This document shows, piece by piece, positions 8,291 to 16,777 of a DNA stretch of 64,000 nucleotides. The notes beneath the pieces are model-generated. The model had not been told where the DNA came from. It searched no databases and saw only the letters and a list, made by a program, of their open reading frames with translations. The position numbers and the translations under genes were made by a program. How positions within the stretch are numbered: the first letter of the stretch is position 1; each line of letters opens with the position of its first letter. Where the stretch lies: the NCBI GenBank assembly GCA_031550725.1, contig JAVBOH010000015.1:5977-69976 (forward strand), given 5' to 3'. The stretch is from UBA946 sp031550725. Lineage in GTDB: Bacteria; Bacillota; Clostridia; Oscillospirales; Ruminococcaceae.

Positions 8291-10591
8291 TTAAATTTTG
8301 TGAAGTTTTACAACAAAAACAGTCTTATCATCAAAATAAGCCGACTTCCTCATTGATGAATAATCAATAATTTCTTCGGCAACCCTTTGTGATGTCATAC
8401 CAGTGCTAAGCATGAGTTCCCTGACCCTTGGATAGCAGTCCTCATCAATACCATCAGTAATCATAACAAAGCCGTCATCATCGGAAAGCTTGGCAGAACG
8501 TTTTTCAAATTCAACAGAACTAACAATCCCGACAGGCATACTATAACTTTCAACATTTTTTACAGTTCCACCTGTTTTTACAAAAGTCTGAGCTGCTCCT
8601 AGTTTTATTATATCCACTTTTCCCGAAAAAAGATTTAAACATAATAAATCAATAGTGGCAAATATTTCGTCTGATGATTTTGTTAATAAAAGTAAATTTA
8701 TAAGCTTAACAGCAGCAGAAAGTCCGATACCTGATTTTAGCATTCTTGTAAGCAGTGAAACAGCCATACAGCTTTCAACAGCAGCACGTCCGCCGCTGCC
8801 CATGCCGTCTGACATAATAAAATACATCTTGCCAAAACCGTCCGAAAAAATATTATCAGCATCACCGCTGATATCCTCCGAGCCATTCTTTTTGCATTTT
8901 CCAACCTCAGCTAAAAACTGAACTGATTCATGCAAACAAATTCTGGTCGTATTGCCAATAGTAAAAATTTCAGGATTATCTAAATCCCTGTCTGTAATAT
9001 CAGAAAGCTTGCCAACAATTTTTTCAATGGGAATGCTTAGCAAACCCTCATAATAGCACTCAATATATATATGATTATCATCATCAAAAAAAACAGCCGA
9101 GCTAACATTTTTCACACTAAGACTATCAATATATTTCTTGACAGCGTCTGAAAGAAACTCATCATAATAAGGCATTAATTCGATATTATCACTGAATGTT
9201 TTAAACATTTCCTCTGACGCTGCAAGTTCTTCAAGCGTGACATCACGCATTTTATTCGATGTACCATCATGTCGTTTTTCAAGCTTAAAGCTTCTATATG
9301 CGGAATTGAATTCCGCTGCGAGCAAAGCTTTTTTTGTACAGTTATCAAGTATCGGCGGCATATCATTTTCTGTGACAAAACCCTTAACCTCGATAATTTT
9401 CTGTAAAGGCAAAAAATAATTCTCCGCTCTGTGTTTATCATCATTACCGCAAAATGCACTATTTCTGCATTCCGAACAAACCTTTGAGCAAACCTTTTTT
9501 GAAATATCACTTTTTTCTGCATCCCCTCCCCTGTTCAAAGCCTCTGACGCCTTTAATACCGTATTTCGCACATCACTAAGACCTAGCGATGCAAACATCA
9601 TTCTGTCTGAAAAAAGCTTCAGACTTCCTGACATTTTCTTGGTACAATTCCCAATATATTTCAGGTAAAGGTTTTCAGGGATAAGCACAAAAACAAGGGA
9701 TGCCAAAATAACATCACACATTAAATTCAAAGACCCCGACGGTATTCCTGTAACAACAGCGCCGAGCATATTTGAAGCAATAAAAACAGCCGCAGACTTA
9801 AGCTTGCCATGACATGAAAAAGCCCCTGCAAGTAAACCTGTGCAGACGAGCAAAACAGTACTTTTACTAAGGTCATAAGACGAGAGCAAAATACCAAATG
9901 ACGTGAGTGCTCCGACAGCAGCGCCATAAGCTGCGCCATACTTCGAGCAGATTGCAAGAATAATGAAAATTCCAGCAGCACGTCCAAAATTAAAGTAACC
10001 AAAATGTACAGTGCATAAAGCACAAATAAGCAATATGTAGATAACAGCTGTTTTCATGCTGTCTGTTCCAGTAATAACAATTCTGCCGTTTTGTTTAAAT
10101 TCACTGATAACCATAATCAGAAAATAAGAAACAATTCCGCATAATACAGACCTGAACAAAATAGCAAATAACAGCGATAAAGAAAAATCAGTAACCAAAG
10201 AAACAGTTATACCGCATGCTAAATAAACAAATGCACTAAGTACTGCATTACCGCCGTATGATTGTTTTTTTATTATGCCCGATGCAAGTCCTTTTATCAG
10301 AAAAAGCATAGCCATAGCAACAATTTCCGTTATAGAAGCATTAATTTTGCCATTCAAAAAAAATGAAACCATACATCCTGCAAAAGCTGCAACACTTTGA
10401 ATAGGGCTCAGCACCGACATAAATGAAACGCATAACGGAGCACTGCTGCCTCCGACTCTTGCTGAGCCTATCAAAAAGGCTATCAGCATTGTGGTAAAAA
10501 TACCGCCGTCAAAGCTTTCCGATACATCTTTCGTGACTATATCGTCAGTCCTAACCATCATTTTGGGAATTTGCTTTTCTTTTAACTTCAT
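8291..10591 (-). CDS. spoIIE: Stage II sporulation protein E, PP2C-type phosphatase
   Basis: Membrane-bound serine phosphatase that dephosphorylates SpoIIAA at the asymmetric septum and so activates sigma-F (family knowledge). The 766-aa length fits SpoIIE. About ten hydrophobic segments lie within residues 30-320, followed by a regulatory region with a small Cys cluster (CSKVCSECRNSAFC), then a C-terminal PP2C-type domain with FIMSDGMGSGG and the downstream metal-site region DDGFVMITDGID. ATG start with AAAGGA upstream. It marks the organism as an endospore former or a recent descendant of one. Confidence 0.93.
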   Translation of the reverse strand: MKLKEKQIPKMMVRTDDIVTKDVSESFDGGIFTTMLIAFLIGSARVGGSSAPLCVSFMSVLSPIQSVAAFAGCMVSFFLNGKINASITEIVAMAMLFLIKGLASGIIKKQSYGGNAVLSAFVYLACGITVSLVTDFSLSLLFAILFRSVLCGIVSYFLIMVISEFKQNGRIVITGTDSMKTAVIYILLICALCTVHFGYFNFGRAAGIFIILAICSKYGAAYGAAVGALTSFGILLSSYDLSKSTVLLVCTGLLAGAFSCHGKLKSAAVFIASNMLGAVVTGIPSGSLNLMCDVILASLVFVLIPENLYLKYIGNCTKKMSGSLKLFSDRMMFASLGLSDVRNTVLKASEALNRGGDAEKSDISKKVCSKVCSECRNSAFCGNDDKHRAENYFLPLQKIIEVKGFVTENDMPPILDNCTKKALLAAEFNSAYRSFKLEKRHDGTSNKMRDVTLEELAASEEMFKTFSDNIELMPYYDEFLSDAVKKYIDSLSVKNVSSAVFFDDDNHIYIECYYEGLLSIPIEKIVGKLSDITDRDLDNPEIFTIGNTTRICLHESVQFLAEVGKCKKNGSEDISGDADNIFSDGFGKMYFIMSDGMGSGGRAAVESCMAVSLLTRMLKSGIGLSAAVKLINLLLLTKSSDEIFATIDLLCLNLFSGKVDIIKLGAAQTFVKTGGTVKNVESYSMPVGIVSSVEFEKRSAKLSDDDGFVMITDGIDEDCYPRVRELMLSTGMTSQRVAEEIIDYSSMRKSAYFDDKTVFVVKLHKI

Positions 10592-10685
10592 AATTAGTCA
10601 CAATCCTTTTGATTTAAATAATATATATTATTATATCAAAAGCAAATGGTAATTTATGTCATTTAAAGTAATGAAAAGCAAAAAA

Positions 10686-11045
10686 TCAGATTAAATCAAA
10701 ATTTTTCATAACCTCACAGAATTCATCATAATGTTCAACTATATATTTGCAGTCATCTTCAAGATTATCATAAACATTATTTCTCAAGTCATTCACAATG
10801 GATGTAAACTTCTCATACAAAGGTGTTATTCCTAAATTTCCTGTAACACCCTTTAAAGTATGTGCAGTAGATGCCGCCGTTTCATAGTCTTTATTTTCAA
10901 TTTGTGTCAGCATAAGATTAATGTTATTGTCATTTGGAAATTTCAGAAGAAACTTTTTATATAAAGTTTCGTTATGCATAAATCTTTCCATAGTGCTGTC
11001 AACATCAACACCGATATTTTTTAATGCATTTAAAAAATTATCCAT
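10686..11045 (-). CDS. Histidine phosphotransfer (Hpt) domain protein
   Basis: 119-aa single-domain protein of the four-helix Hpt type, with the phosphorylatable His in AHTLKGVTGNLG (about residues 62-73). Such proteins relay phosphate between hybrid sensor kinases and response regulators. No partner kinase or regulator is adjacent, so its pathway is unknown. It lies between spoIIE and pheT with its own gaps on both sides and may be monocistronic. Confidence 0.85.
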   Translation of the reverse strand: MDNFLNALKNIGVDVDSTMERFMHNETLYKKFLLKFPNDNNINLMLTQIENKDYETAASTAHTLKGVTGNLGITPLYEKFTSIVNDLRNNVYDNLEDDCKYIVEHYDEFCEVMKNFDLI

Positions 11046-11220
11046 AATTTACTCCATTCTGCCAAATACATGGCTAAAAATAATTTTCTGAGTTAAAAAT
11101 TACGTTAAACAATTAACGAAATTTATAACATACTTAATACATAAATTATTATAACCTCCCTACATATTAAAGTCAATCAATGTTTAGAAATCTTAGCAAG
11201 TTCTGTTAAACGAATAATTT

Positions 11221-11261
11221 GAGGGTTGCCACACCTACCGCTTTTCGGTGTGACACCCCTC
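11221..11261. repeat. GC-rich hairpin downstream of pheT
   Basis: Inverted repeat with outer GAGGG/CCCTC and inner CACACC/GGTGTG arms, richer in GC than its surroundings, lying 40 nt beyond the pheT stop. The T run (ATTTTTAT) is on the plus-strand side, so as a terminator it would face the wrong way for pheT; it may be a dispersed palindrome. The rest of 11046-11299 shows nothing recognisable. Confidence 0.45.
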
Positions 11262-11299
11262 ATTTTTATAACCCTTTTATTCCGTTTTAAATCACATTC

Positions 11300-13705
11300 T
11301 TATGCTCTAAGTTCAGCACCAATCTTAGCAAGTTCTTTAAGCACCTTATTTACAGCACCATCAGCTTGTTCGTCAGTCAAAGTACCATCGTGTGAACGCA
11401 TTGTAATCTTGTAAGCAACAGACTTTTTACCCTGTGCAACCTGCTTGCCCTGATAAACGTCAAACAAAGCAACTGATTCAAGTATCTTGCCAACTGCAGA
11501 TTTAATAGCCTTTTCAAGAGCAGCAACAGGAAGTGTTTCATCACAAACAATTGCAAGGTCACGAGTAGTCGCAGGGAACTTTGGCAGCGGCTTATAAGTT
11601 TTTTCTAGGTCAGCATTAGCCATCATTTCAGGAACTAAAAGCTTTGCAGCATATGCTTTTACACCAATATCATAATTATCAAGAACATCAGGATGAAGCT
11701 CACCGAAAATACCAATCTCCTCGCCATTTACGCTGACAACAGCAACACGCCCCTGATGGAAAGCAACATATTCATCAAACCTGCATTCAGAAGTTGCAGC
11801 CATGATTTCATAATCCTTAACACCACTCTTGTTAAGTACACCCTCAACAATACCCTTAAGGTTATAAAAATCAATGTTTCCAGTAGTATCGTACATACCA
11901 ATGCCAAGGCGAAGCGGCTCATTTGGAAGCTCTTCATTTTCTACTGGGATATACTCATTTCCAAGCTCAAATACCGAGCATTCAGTGTTTCTGAAATTAT
12001 AGTTACGAGCAAGCACCTCACAAATTGATGGTAAAATAGTAGTTCTCATAACGCTTGTGTCTTCGCCAAGTGGGTTTGTGATTGTAACAGTATTGCGAAG
12101 CTTTGAATTTTCAGGAAGATTAATTTTATCAAAATACTTAGGTGAGATGAAAGAAAAAGTAGCAATTTCATTAACACCCATAGCAAACATAGCATTCTTG
12201 ATATTTCTTTCAAACAACTGCTTTGGAGTGCGCTTTGCTTTAGCAACACCACGGATAATTGTACCCTCGATATTGTTGTAGCCATATATTCTTGCAACTT
12301 CTTCTGCAACATCAGCCTGACACTCAATATCAATTCTGTAATATGGAGAAACAACTTTTTGGTCCTTGATTTCGAAACCAAGGCTAGTTAAATATTTTAC
12401 CATATCACTTTCAGAAATATTTGTACCAAGGAAAGTATTTATCCATGCAGGATTAAATTCAACTGTACGTGGAGTTTTATCAGAATAATCGCAGTCAATT
12501 ATATTGTGTACAACCTCGCCACAACCTAATTCTTCAACAAGCTCAAACGCTCTGATTATAGCAGGATAGCAATTCTGTGCATCAAGACCCTTTTCAAATC
12601 TTGCAGATGCATCTGTTCTCATGCCTAGTTTTTTTGCTGTGGTACGTACGGATGCACCATCAAAGCAGGCAGCCTCGAAAACAACAGTTGTAGTATCATC
12701 CATGATACCGCTGTACTCTCCGCCCATAACACCAGCAACAGCAACAGGCTTATTAGCATCAGCAATAACAAGCATTTCACTAGAAAGCTCACGGTCAATA
12801 CCATCAAGAGTAGTAATTTTTTCACCAGAAATTGCATTGCGCACAATGATTGATGATCCATCAACATAACGCAAGTCAAACGCATGCATAGGATGACCAT
12901 ATTCAAGCATAACAAAGTTAGTTATATCAACAAAATTATTGATAGGACGAACGCCGCTAGCACGAAGTCTTTCTCTCATCCAGCGTGGTGACTCACCGAT
13001 TTTAACATTCTTAACAACACCAGCAATATAACGTGAGCAAAGCTTGCTGTTCTCAATTTTAACAGACATAATATCATTTATATCGACTGGAACACCCTTG
13101 AAAGATGGCTCTTTAACATTAAGAGGTGAGCCAAATGTTGCAGATGCCTCACGAGCAAGACCTATAACTGAGAAACAGTCAGGACGGTTAGATGTAATCT
13201 CAAATTCAACAGTAGTATCGTTAAGACCAATAGCCTGCTTGATGTCAAGTCCAAGAGTTCTGTCGCAGTCCTCACCTAAAAGGAAGATACCCTCCTCAAT
13301 TGCATATGGGAAATCATGCTTAGTAAGACCTAGTTCACCCAAGGAACAAAGCATACCATTTGACTCGACACCACGCAGCTTACCCTTTTTGATGTTAATT
13401 CCGTTAGGTAAAGTCGAGCCATGAAGTGCGCAAGGTACATAATCACCAGCAGACACATTTGGAGCACCAGTAACAATCTGAACAGGAGCATCTGTACCAA
13501 CATCAACCTGACAAATAACAAGATGGTCGGAATCAGGATGAGGAACAACCTCCAAAAGCTTTCCAACAACAACATTTGAAATCTCGCTGCCCTCTGCTTC
13601 ATAACGTTCAACCTTTGAACCAGACATAGTCATATCAGCAACAAACTTCTTTATATCACACTTGCAGTCAGTATAATCAGCAAGCCATTTCATTGACAAA
13701 TCCAT
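11300..13705 (-). CDS. pheT: Phenylalanine-tRNA ligase beta subunit
   Basis: 801-aa beta chain of the alpha2-beta2 phenylalanyl-tRNA synthetase. Domains in order: N-terminal OB-fold tRNA-binding domain (VVVGKLLEVVPHPDSDHL, about residues 45-62), B3/B4 editing domain, B5, catalytic-like core, and C-terminal ferredoxin-fold anticodon-binding domain (PKFPATTRDLAIVCDE, about residues 705-720). Length matches the family. Start ATG at 13705 behind AAAGGA. It follows pheS in an operon controlled by the upstream T-box. Confidence 0.97.
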   Translation of the reverse strand: MDLSMKWLADYTDCKCDIKKFVADMTMSGSKVERYEAEGSEISNVVVGKLLEVVPHPDSDHLVICQVDVGTDAPVQIVTGAPNVSAGDYVPCALHGSTLPNGINIKKGKLRGVESNGMLCSLGELGLTKHDFPYAIEEGIFLLGEDCDRTLGLDIKQAIGLNDTTVEFEITSNRPDCFSVIGLAREASATFGSPLNVKEPSFKGVPVDINDIMSVKIENSKLCSRYIAGVVKNVKIGESPRWMRERLRASGVRPINNFVDITNFVMLEYGHPMHAFDLRYVDGSSIIVRNAISGEKITTLDGIDRELSSEMLVIADANKPVAVAGVMGGEYSGIMDDTTTVVFEAACFDGASVRTTAKKLGMRTDASARFEKGLDAQNCYPAIIRAFELVEELGCGEVVHNIIDCDYSDKTPRTVEFNPAWINTFLGTNISESDMVKYLTSLGFEIKDQKVVSPYYRIDIECQADVAEEVARIYGYNNIEGTIIRGVAKAKRTPKQLFERNIKNAMFAMGVNEIATFSFISPKYFDKINLPENSKLRNTVTITNPLGEDTSVMRTTILPSICEVLARNYNFRNTECSVFELGNEYIPVENEELPNEPLRLGIGMYDTTGNIDFYNLKGIVEGVLNKSGVKDYEIMAATSECRFDEYVAFHQGRVAVVSVNGEEIGIFGELHPDVLDNYDIGVKAYAAKLLVPEMMANADLEKTYKPLPKFPATTRDLAIVCDETLPVAALEKAIKSAVGKILESVALFDVYQGKQVAQGKKSVAYKITMRSHDGTLTDEQADGAVNKVLKELAKIGAELRA

Positions 13706-13757
13706 TTAATTTCAATCCTTTCAGTATAATACATTTATATATTTAACACTTTTGTAG

Positions 13758-13779
13758 GGAGCGACGCCCTCGTCGCTCC
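13758..13779. repeat. Intercistronic GC-rich palindrome between pheS and pheT
   Basis: Perfect 9-bp stem GGAGCGACG/CGTCGCTCC with loop CCCT, flanked by an outer ATTTAAC/GTTAAAT match. It is much more GC-rich than the region and sits inside an operon without a following T run, so it is not a normal terminator. It looks like a REP-like dispersed palindrome or an mRNA stability element. Confidence 0.5.
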
Positions 13780-13796
13780 GTTAAATGTCATATTAA

Positions 13797-14816
13797 TCAG
13801 AACTGACCCAAAAATCTCATATCATTCTCATAAAGCAAACGCATATCATTGATACTGTATCTGCCCATAGTAATTCTTTCAAGCCCGATACCGAATGCAA
13901 AACCACTATAAACATTAGGGTCTATTCCACAGCCCTCAAGCACCTTTGGATGCACCATACCAGCACCGAGAAGTTCAATATACCCCTCCTGCTTACACAT
14001 TGAACACCCTTGTCCATGACAGTTAAAGCACATAATATCAACCTCAGCGGATGGCTCTGTGTATGGGAAGTGGTGAGGGCGAAGTCTTATTTTGCACTCA
14101 TCACCATAAAGACGCTGCATCAAAAGCTCAAGTGTACCCTTTAAATCACCCATAGTAATCCCCTTGTCAATAACAAGCCCCTCAATCTGATGGAAAAGAG
14201 GTGAATGTGTAGCATCAACAGCATCGGAACGATACACCCTACCTGGTGAAATGATTCTTATAGGAGGTGTAGTTTTCTCCATTGTACGAATTTGTACTGA
14301 TGAAGTCTGTGTTCGCAAAACAACATTGTCATTAATATAAAATGTATCCTGTGTATCTCTTGCAGGATGGTGAGGCGGCATATTCAAAGCCTCAAAGCAA
14401 TAGTGGTCTGTTTCAACCTCAGGACCCTCAACAATATCAAATCCCATGCCAAGAAAAACATCCTCAACCTCAGCTAGAACTGCATTAAGCGGATGTGGTC
14501 TGCCTATCTTAACAGACTTGCTAGGAAGTGTAACATCAATAGTTTCAGCCGCCATTTTCTTTGCTGCAAGTGCAGACTTTAGTGCCGATGTTTTTTCGGA
14601 AATTTCAGTTTCAATCTTTTCTCTGACAGTATTTGCAAGATGTCCAATAACAGGACGTTCCTCCGCTGTAAGCTTACCCATCTGCTTTAGAATAGATGTC
14701 AGCTCTCCTTTTTTACCTAAAAACTTAACTCGCAAGCTCTCCAGTACCTCAATATTGTCGCAAACTTCAAGCTCACTCATTGCAAGCTTTCCAATCTGTT
14801 CAAGCTGCTCTTTCAT
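13797..14816 (-). CDS. pheS: Phenylalanine-tRNA ligase alpha subunit
   Basis: 339-aa catalytic alpha chain that charges tRNA-Phe. It has the N-terminal coiled-coil (residues 1-90) that binds tRNA, then the class II core: motif 2 region PGRVYRSDAVDATHSPLFHQ and motif 3 GFAFGIGLERITMGRY near the C-terminus. The length is that of typical bacterial PheS. The gene begins 15 nt after a small membrane protein gene that lies between it and the T-box leader; pheT follows after 91 nt containing a palindrome. Confidence 0.97.
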   Translation of the reverse strand: MKEQLEQIGKLAMSELEVCDNIEVLESLRVKFLGKKGELTSILKQMGKLTAEERPVIGHLANTVREKIETEISEKTSALKSALAAKKMAAETIDVTLPSKSVKIGRPHPLNAVLAEVEDVFLGMGFDIVEGPEVETDHYCFEALNMPPHHPARDTQDTFYINDNVVLRTQTSSVQIRTMEKTTPPIRIISPGRVYRSDAVDATHSPLFHQIEGLVIDKGITMGDLKGTLELLMQRLYGDECKIRLRPHHFPYTEPSAEVDIMCFNCHGQGCSMCKQEGYIELLGAGMVHPKVLEGCGIDPNVYSGFAFGIGLERITMGRYSINDMRLLYENDMRFLGQF

Positions 14817-14831
14817 TTAAAACCCAACCTT

Positions 14832-15320
14832 TCATTTTTTATATTTTTCATTTAATGTATTTATCTGCTTTATATAGTCCTGCTCCGAGATGTTACCCAT
14901 CTCAAAAAGTCTGTCGAACTCGTCTTTCTCATTAACAAATGTTATAAATTCTTCATTAAGATACCCTGCAGTTATATTGTCATTATAATCCTTTTCGTTT
15001 TGGTTATCCGCTTTAATGTCAGAAACATACATCATCAGATTTTTTTGCAGGTTGTTTAATATACCTCTTAACAACAGCAATATAACATTAAGCACAATAG
15101 CTATAATGCCTATTATCCATGCATACTCAACAAGCATAGTAAAACTTATATCTAAATCTGTAAACGCTTCTAATCCATAAGATACAGGTATTATCAGAAA
15201 CATTGCGATAAATGTTAATTCCAAAAATCCCAAAGCAGATTTTGAAATCAATCCAAGTATGGTGACAATTCCAAGCAATATAAACGCAGGTATCTTTAAT
15301 ATTTTTCTGATAAACACCAC
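14832..15320 (-). CDS. Small membrane protein, first gene of the T-box/pheST operon
   Basis: About 162 aa. Three hydrophobic segments lie in the N-terminal two thirds, followed by a polar C-terminus ending in FEMGNISEQDYIKQINTLNE, which resembles the short SHOCT-type C-terminal motif. A longer frame opens upstream at 15401 but would run through the T-box antiterminator and terminator (15327-15386), so I place the start at the GTG-GTG pair just beyond the terminator (15320 or 15317). The ribosome-binding site is not clear there. Function unknown. It is unusual as the first gene of a pheST operon. Confidence 0.55.
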   Translation of the reverse strand: MVFIRKILKIPAFILLGIVTILGLISKSALGFLELTFIAMFLIIPVSYGLEAFTDLDISFTMLVEYAWIIGIIAIVLNVILLLLRGILNNLQKNLMMYVSDIKADNQNEKDYNDNITAGYLNEEFITFVNEKDEFDRLFEMGNISEQDYIKQINTLNEKYKK

Positions 15321-15326
15321 CCCAAT

Positions 15327-15610
15327 AAAAAAAGTCCTGTCCCAAAACGGAACAAGACACAATAAATCCTGTTTATACCACCATTCATAAAGGACAAACA
15401 TCCCTCTCGCTTTAACGCAGCATACGTTTCAGCCTACAAATATTTTTGCATAAAAAATATCTTCAGCCAAACCACTCGTGAGTGAATTTCACAAATCTCT
15501 AGCATAAGGATGCTCACAGCAAATACATCCATCTCTGAATATGCATAATTCAATATTTCGTAAGAAATACCTAATTTTAAGGTTTGCTACTGTACTCAGT
15601 CAATATGTTT
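15327..15610 (-). ncRNA. T-box leader of the pheST operon
   Basis: On the minus strand the leader shows Stem I elements (CAGAGATGGATG..GCTGTGAGCATCC, then GTGAAATTCACTCACGAG), a Stem III hairpin (GATATTTTT/AAAAATATT), the pre-T-box AGCGAGAGGG, a T-box sequence GAATGGTGGTATAAAC (15371-15386), and a final terminator with arms 15349-15358 and 15334-15343 followed by seven T (15327-15333). The likely specifier is UUC (Phe; complement of 15484-15486) followed by A; reading one base earlier gives AUU. Uncharged tRNA should favour antitermination and expression of the downstream genes. Confidence 0.8.
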
Positions 15611-15673
15611 AACGGTTATTTTAATATTACTATATGAGTTTTAAAACACCATATAAATAATACCTATACATAT

Positions 15674-15702
15674 ATTATATACAATAAAATATAATTTTGC
15701 AA
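15674..15702 (-). promoter_or_regulatory. Promoter of the pheST operon
   Basis: TTGCAA (complement of 15697-15702) and TATAAT (complement of 15674-15679) with a 17-bp spacer, pointing into the T-box leader. Confidence 0.65.
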
Positions 15703-15713
15703 GCATTTTTTCC

Positions 15714-15742
15714 TTGAAAGTTCAAAAAAAATGTGTTATAAT
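15714..15742 (+). promoter_or_regulatory. Promoter of the 15781 gene
   Basis: TTGAAA (15714-15719), 17 bp, TATAAT (15737-15742), about 38 bp upstream of the ATG. It is back to back with the pheST promoter on the other strand. Confidence 0.65.
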
Positions 15743-15780
15743 GATTATACACAAATTTTCAGTGCAAAAAGGAGTTAAAA

Positions 15781-16284
15781 ATGGATATATTTGTTGAACA
15801 AATTGTTAAAAAGCCATCTGGCAGAAAGGAAATGCTTTTAAAAGCACTTATTGGTATAGGAGCAGGTTTGATTTCAGCAGTTGGTGTATTGCTGCTTGGA
15901 TCATATGCTTTAGTTGTGATTGTGGGTGTTTTTTATGGTGCATACTGGTTAATGACAGGTCTTGACTGTGAGTACGAATATATCGTTACAAACGGAGAGA
16001 TTGATATTGATAAAATTGTTGCCAAAAGAAAAAGAAAGCGCCTTATTACAATTAAAGCCTCAACATTCGAAAGCTATGGTGAGTATAAAGATGCTCCAAA
16101 ACTTGAAAGCAATGTAACAGTTGTAAAGGCTGACGGCAATGGGGATAATCCTTTATATTATGCTGATTTCAAACATAATTCAATCGGAAATGCAAGGCTT
16201 GTATTTTCACCAAACGAACGTGTTTTAGAGGCTTTAAAGCCATTTTTGCCACGTTCCATACGTACATCAATGAAAAATAATTAA
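15781..16284 (+). CDS. Small membrane protein, DUF6106-like
   Basis: 167 aa with two closely spaced hydrophobic segments (about residues 20-60) and a soluble C-terminal part that looks like a PH-like beta domain (CEYEYIVTNGEIDIDKIVAKRKRKRL). The start MDIFVEQIVKK is, to my recollection, typical of the DUF6106 family of Firmicutes; the family has no known function. ATG start behind AAGGAG. It leads a plus-strand group with the AcpS-like gene and nnr. Confidence 0.75.
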   Translation: MDIFVEQIVKKPSGRKEMLLKALIGIGAGLISAVGVLLLGSYALVVIVGVFYGAYWLMTGLDCEYEYIVTNGEIDIDKIVAKRKRKRLITIKASTFESYGEYKDAPKLESNVTVVKADGNGDNPLYYADFKHNSIGNARLVFSPNERVLEALKPFLPRSIRTSMKNN

Positions 16285-16351
16285 ATCTGCTTTTTTTGCG
16301 GTTATGCTGTTCTAATTTATTTTGTTTTATTTTTAAGGAGTATATATTTTT

Positions 16352-16717
16352 ATGATTCAAGGTTTATATTTTGTTGATATGCCGCATATGAAAAAGCTTG
16401 CGATGATGCCAAGATTTCGTTCGAGAATTTTTTCTCCTCAGGAAATTAAGTACCTAATGGGTAAGGACTTTTCACCTTACATTATAGCTGAAATGTACTG
16501 TGGAAAAATAGCTTTTAAAAAAGCAATGGGTGCTGCTTTTAACGGATGCAATTTAAATGAAGTTTCTGTTATGGCTGATTACAGCGGGCAGTATTATTTA
16601 AGTCTGCAAGGCAGAGCAAAAATGCAGTTTACTTTCAAAAAAGTAAAAGCGACAGTTGCCTGCTCGCACTCAAATAAAATCGCTATGGCTAGTGTTATCT
16701 TTTTTGATGCTCAGTAA
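16352..16717 (+). CDS. Divergent holo-ACP synthase (AcpS)-like protein
   Basis: 121 aa, the size of AcpS, and collinear with it: an N-terminal GLYFVDM where AcpS has GxDIVEI, then PRFRSRIFSPQEI (AcpS RFxxRxFTxxE), YCGKIAFKKAMG (AcpS FAAKEAxxKALG), a segment like the substrate strand (SLQGRAKMQF) and VACSHSNKIAMASVIF (AcpS xSxSHxxxxAxAxVI). Position next to nnr is the usual acpS neighbourhood. Both Mg-binding residues of AcpS are changed: the Asp of GxDI is Tyr and the Glu of KEA is Ile. It may be an inactive or re-purposed homolog. ATG start with AAGGAG about 10 nt upstream. Confidence 0.7.
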   Translation: MIQGLYFVDMPHMKKLAMMPRFRSRIFSPQEIKYLMGKDFSPYIIAEMYCGKIAFKKAMGAAFNGCNLNEVSVMADYSGQYYLSLQGRAKMQFTFKKVKATVACSHSNKIAMASVIFFDAQ

Positions 16718-16777
16718 CATCTTAGTTTTATTATAGTATACCCTATAATAAACTCACATTAGGAAAGGGTGATTTTT

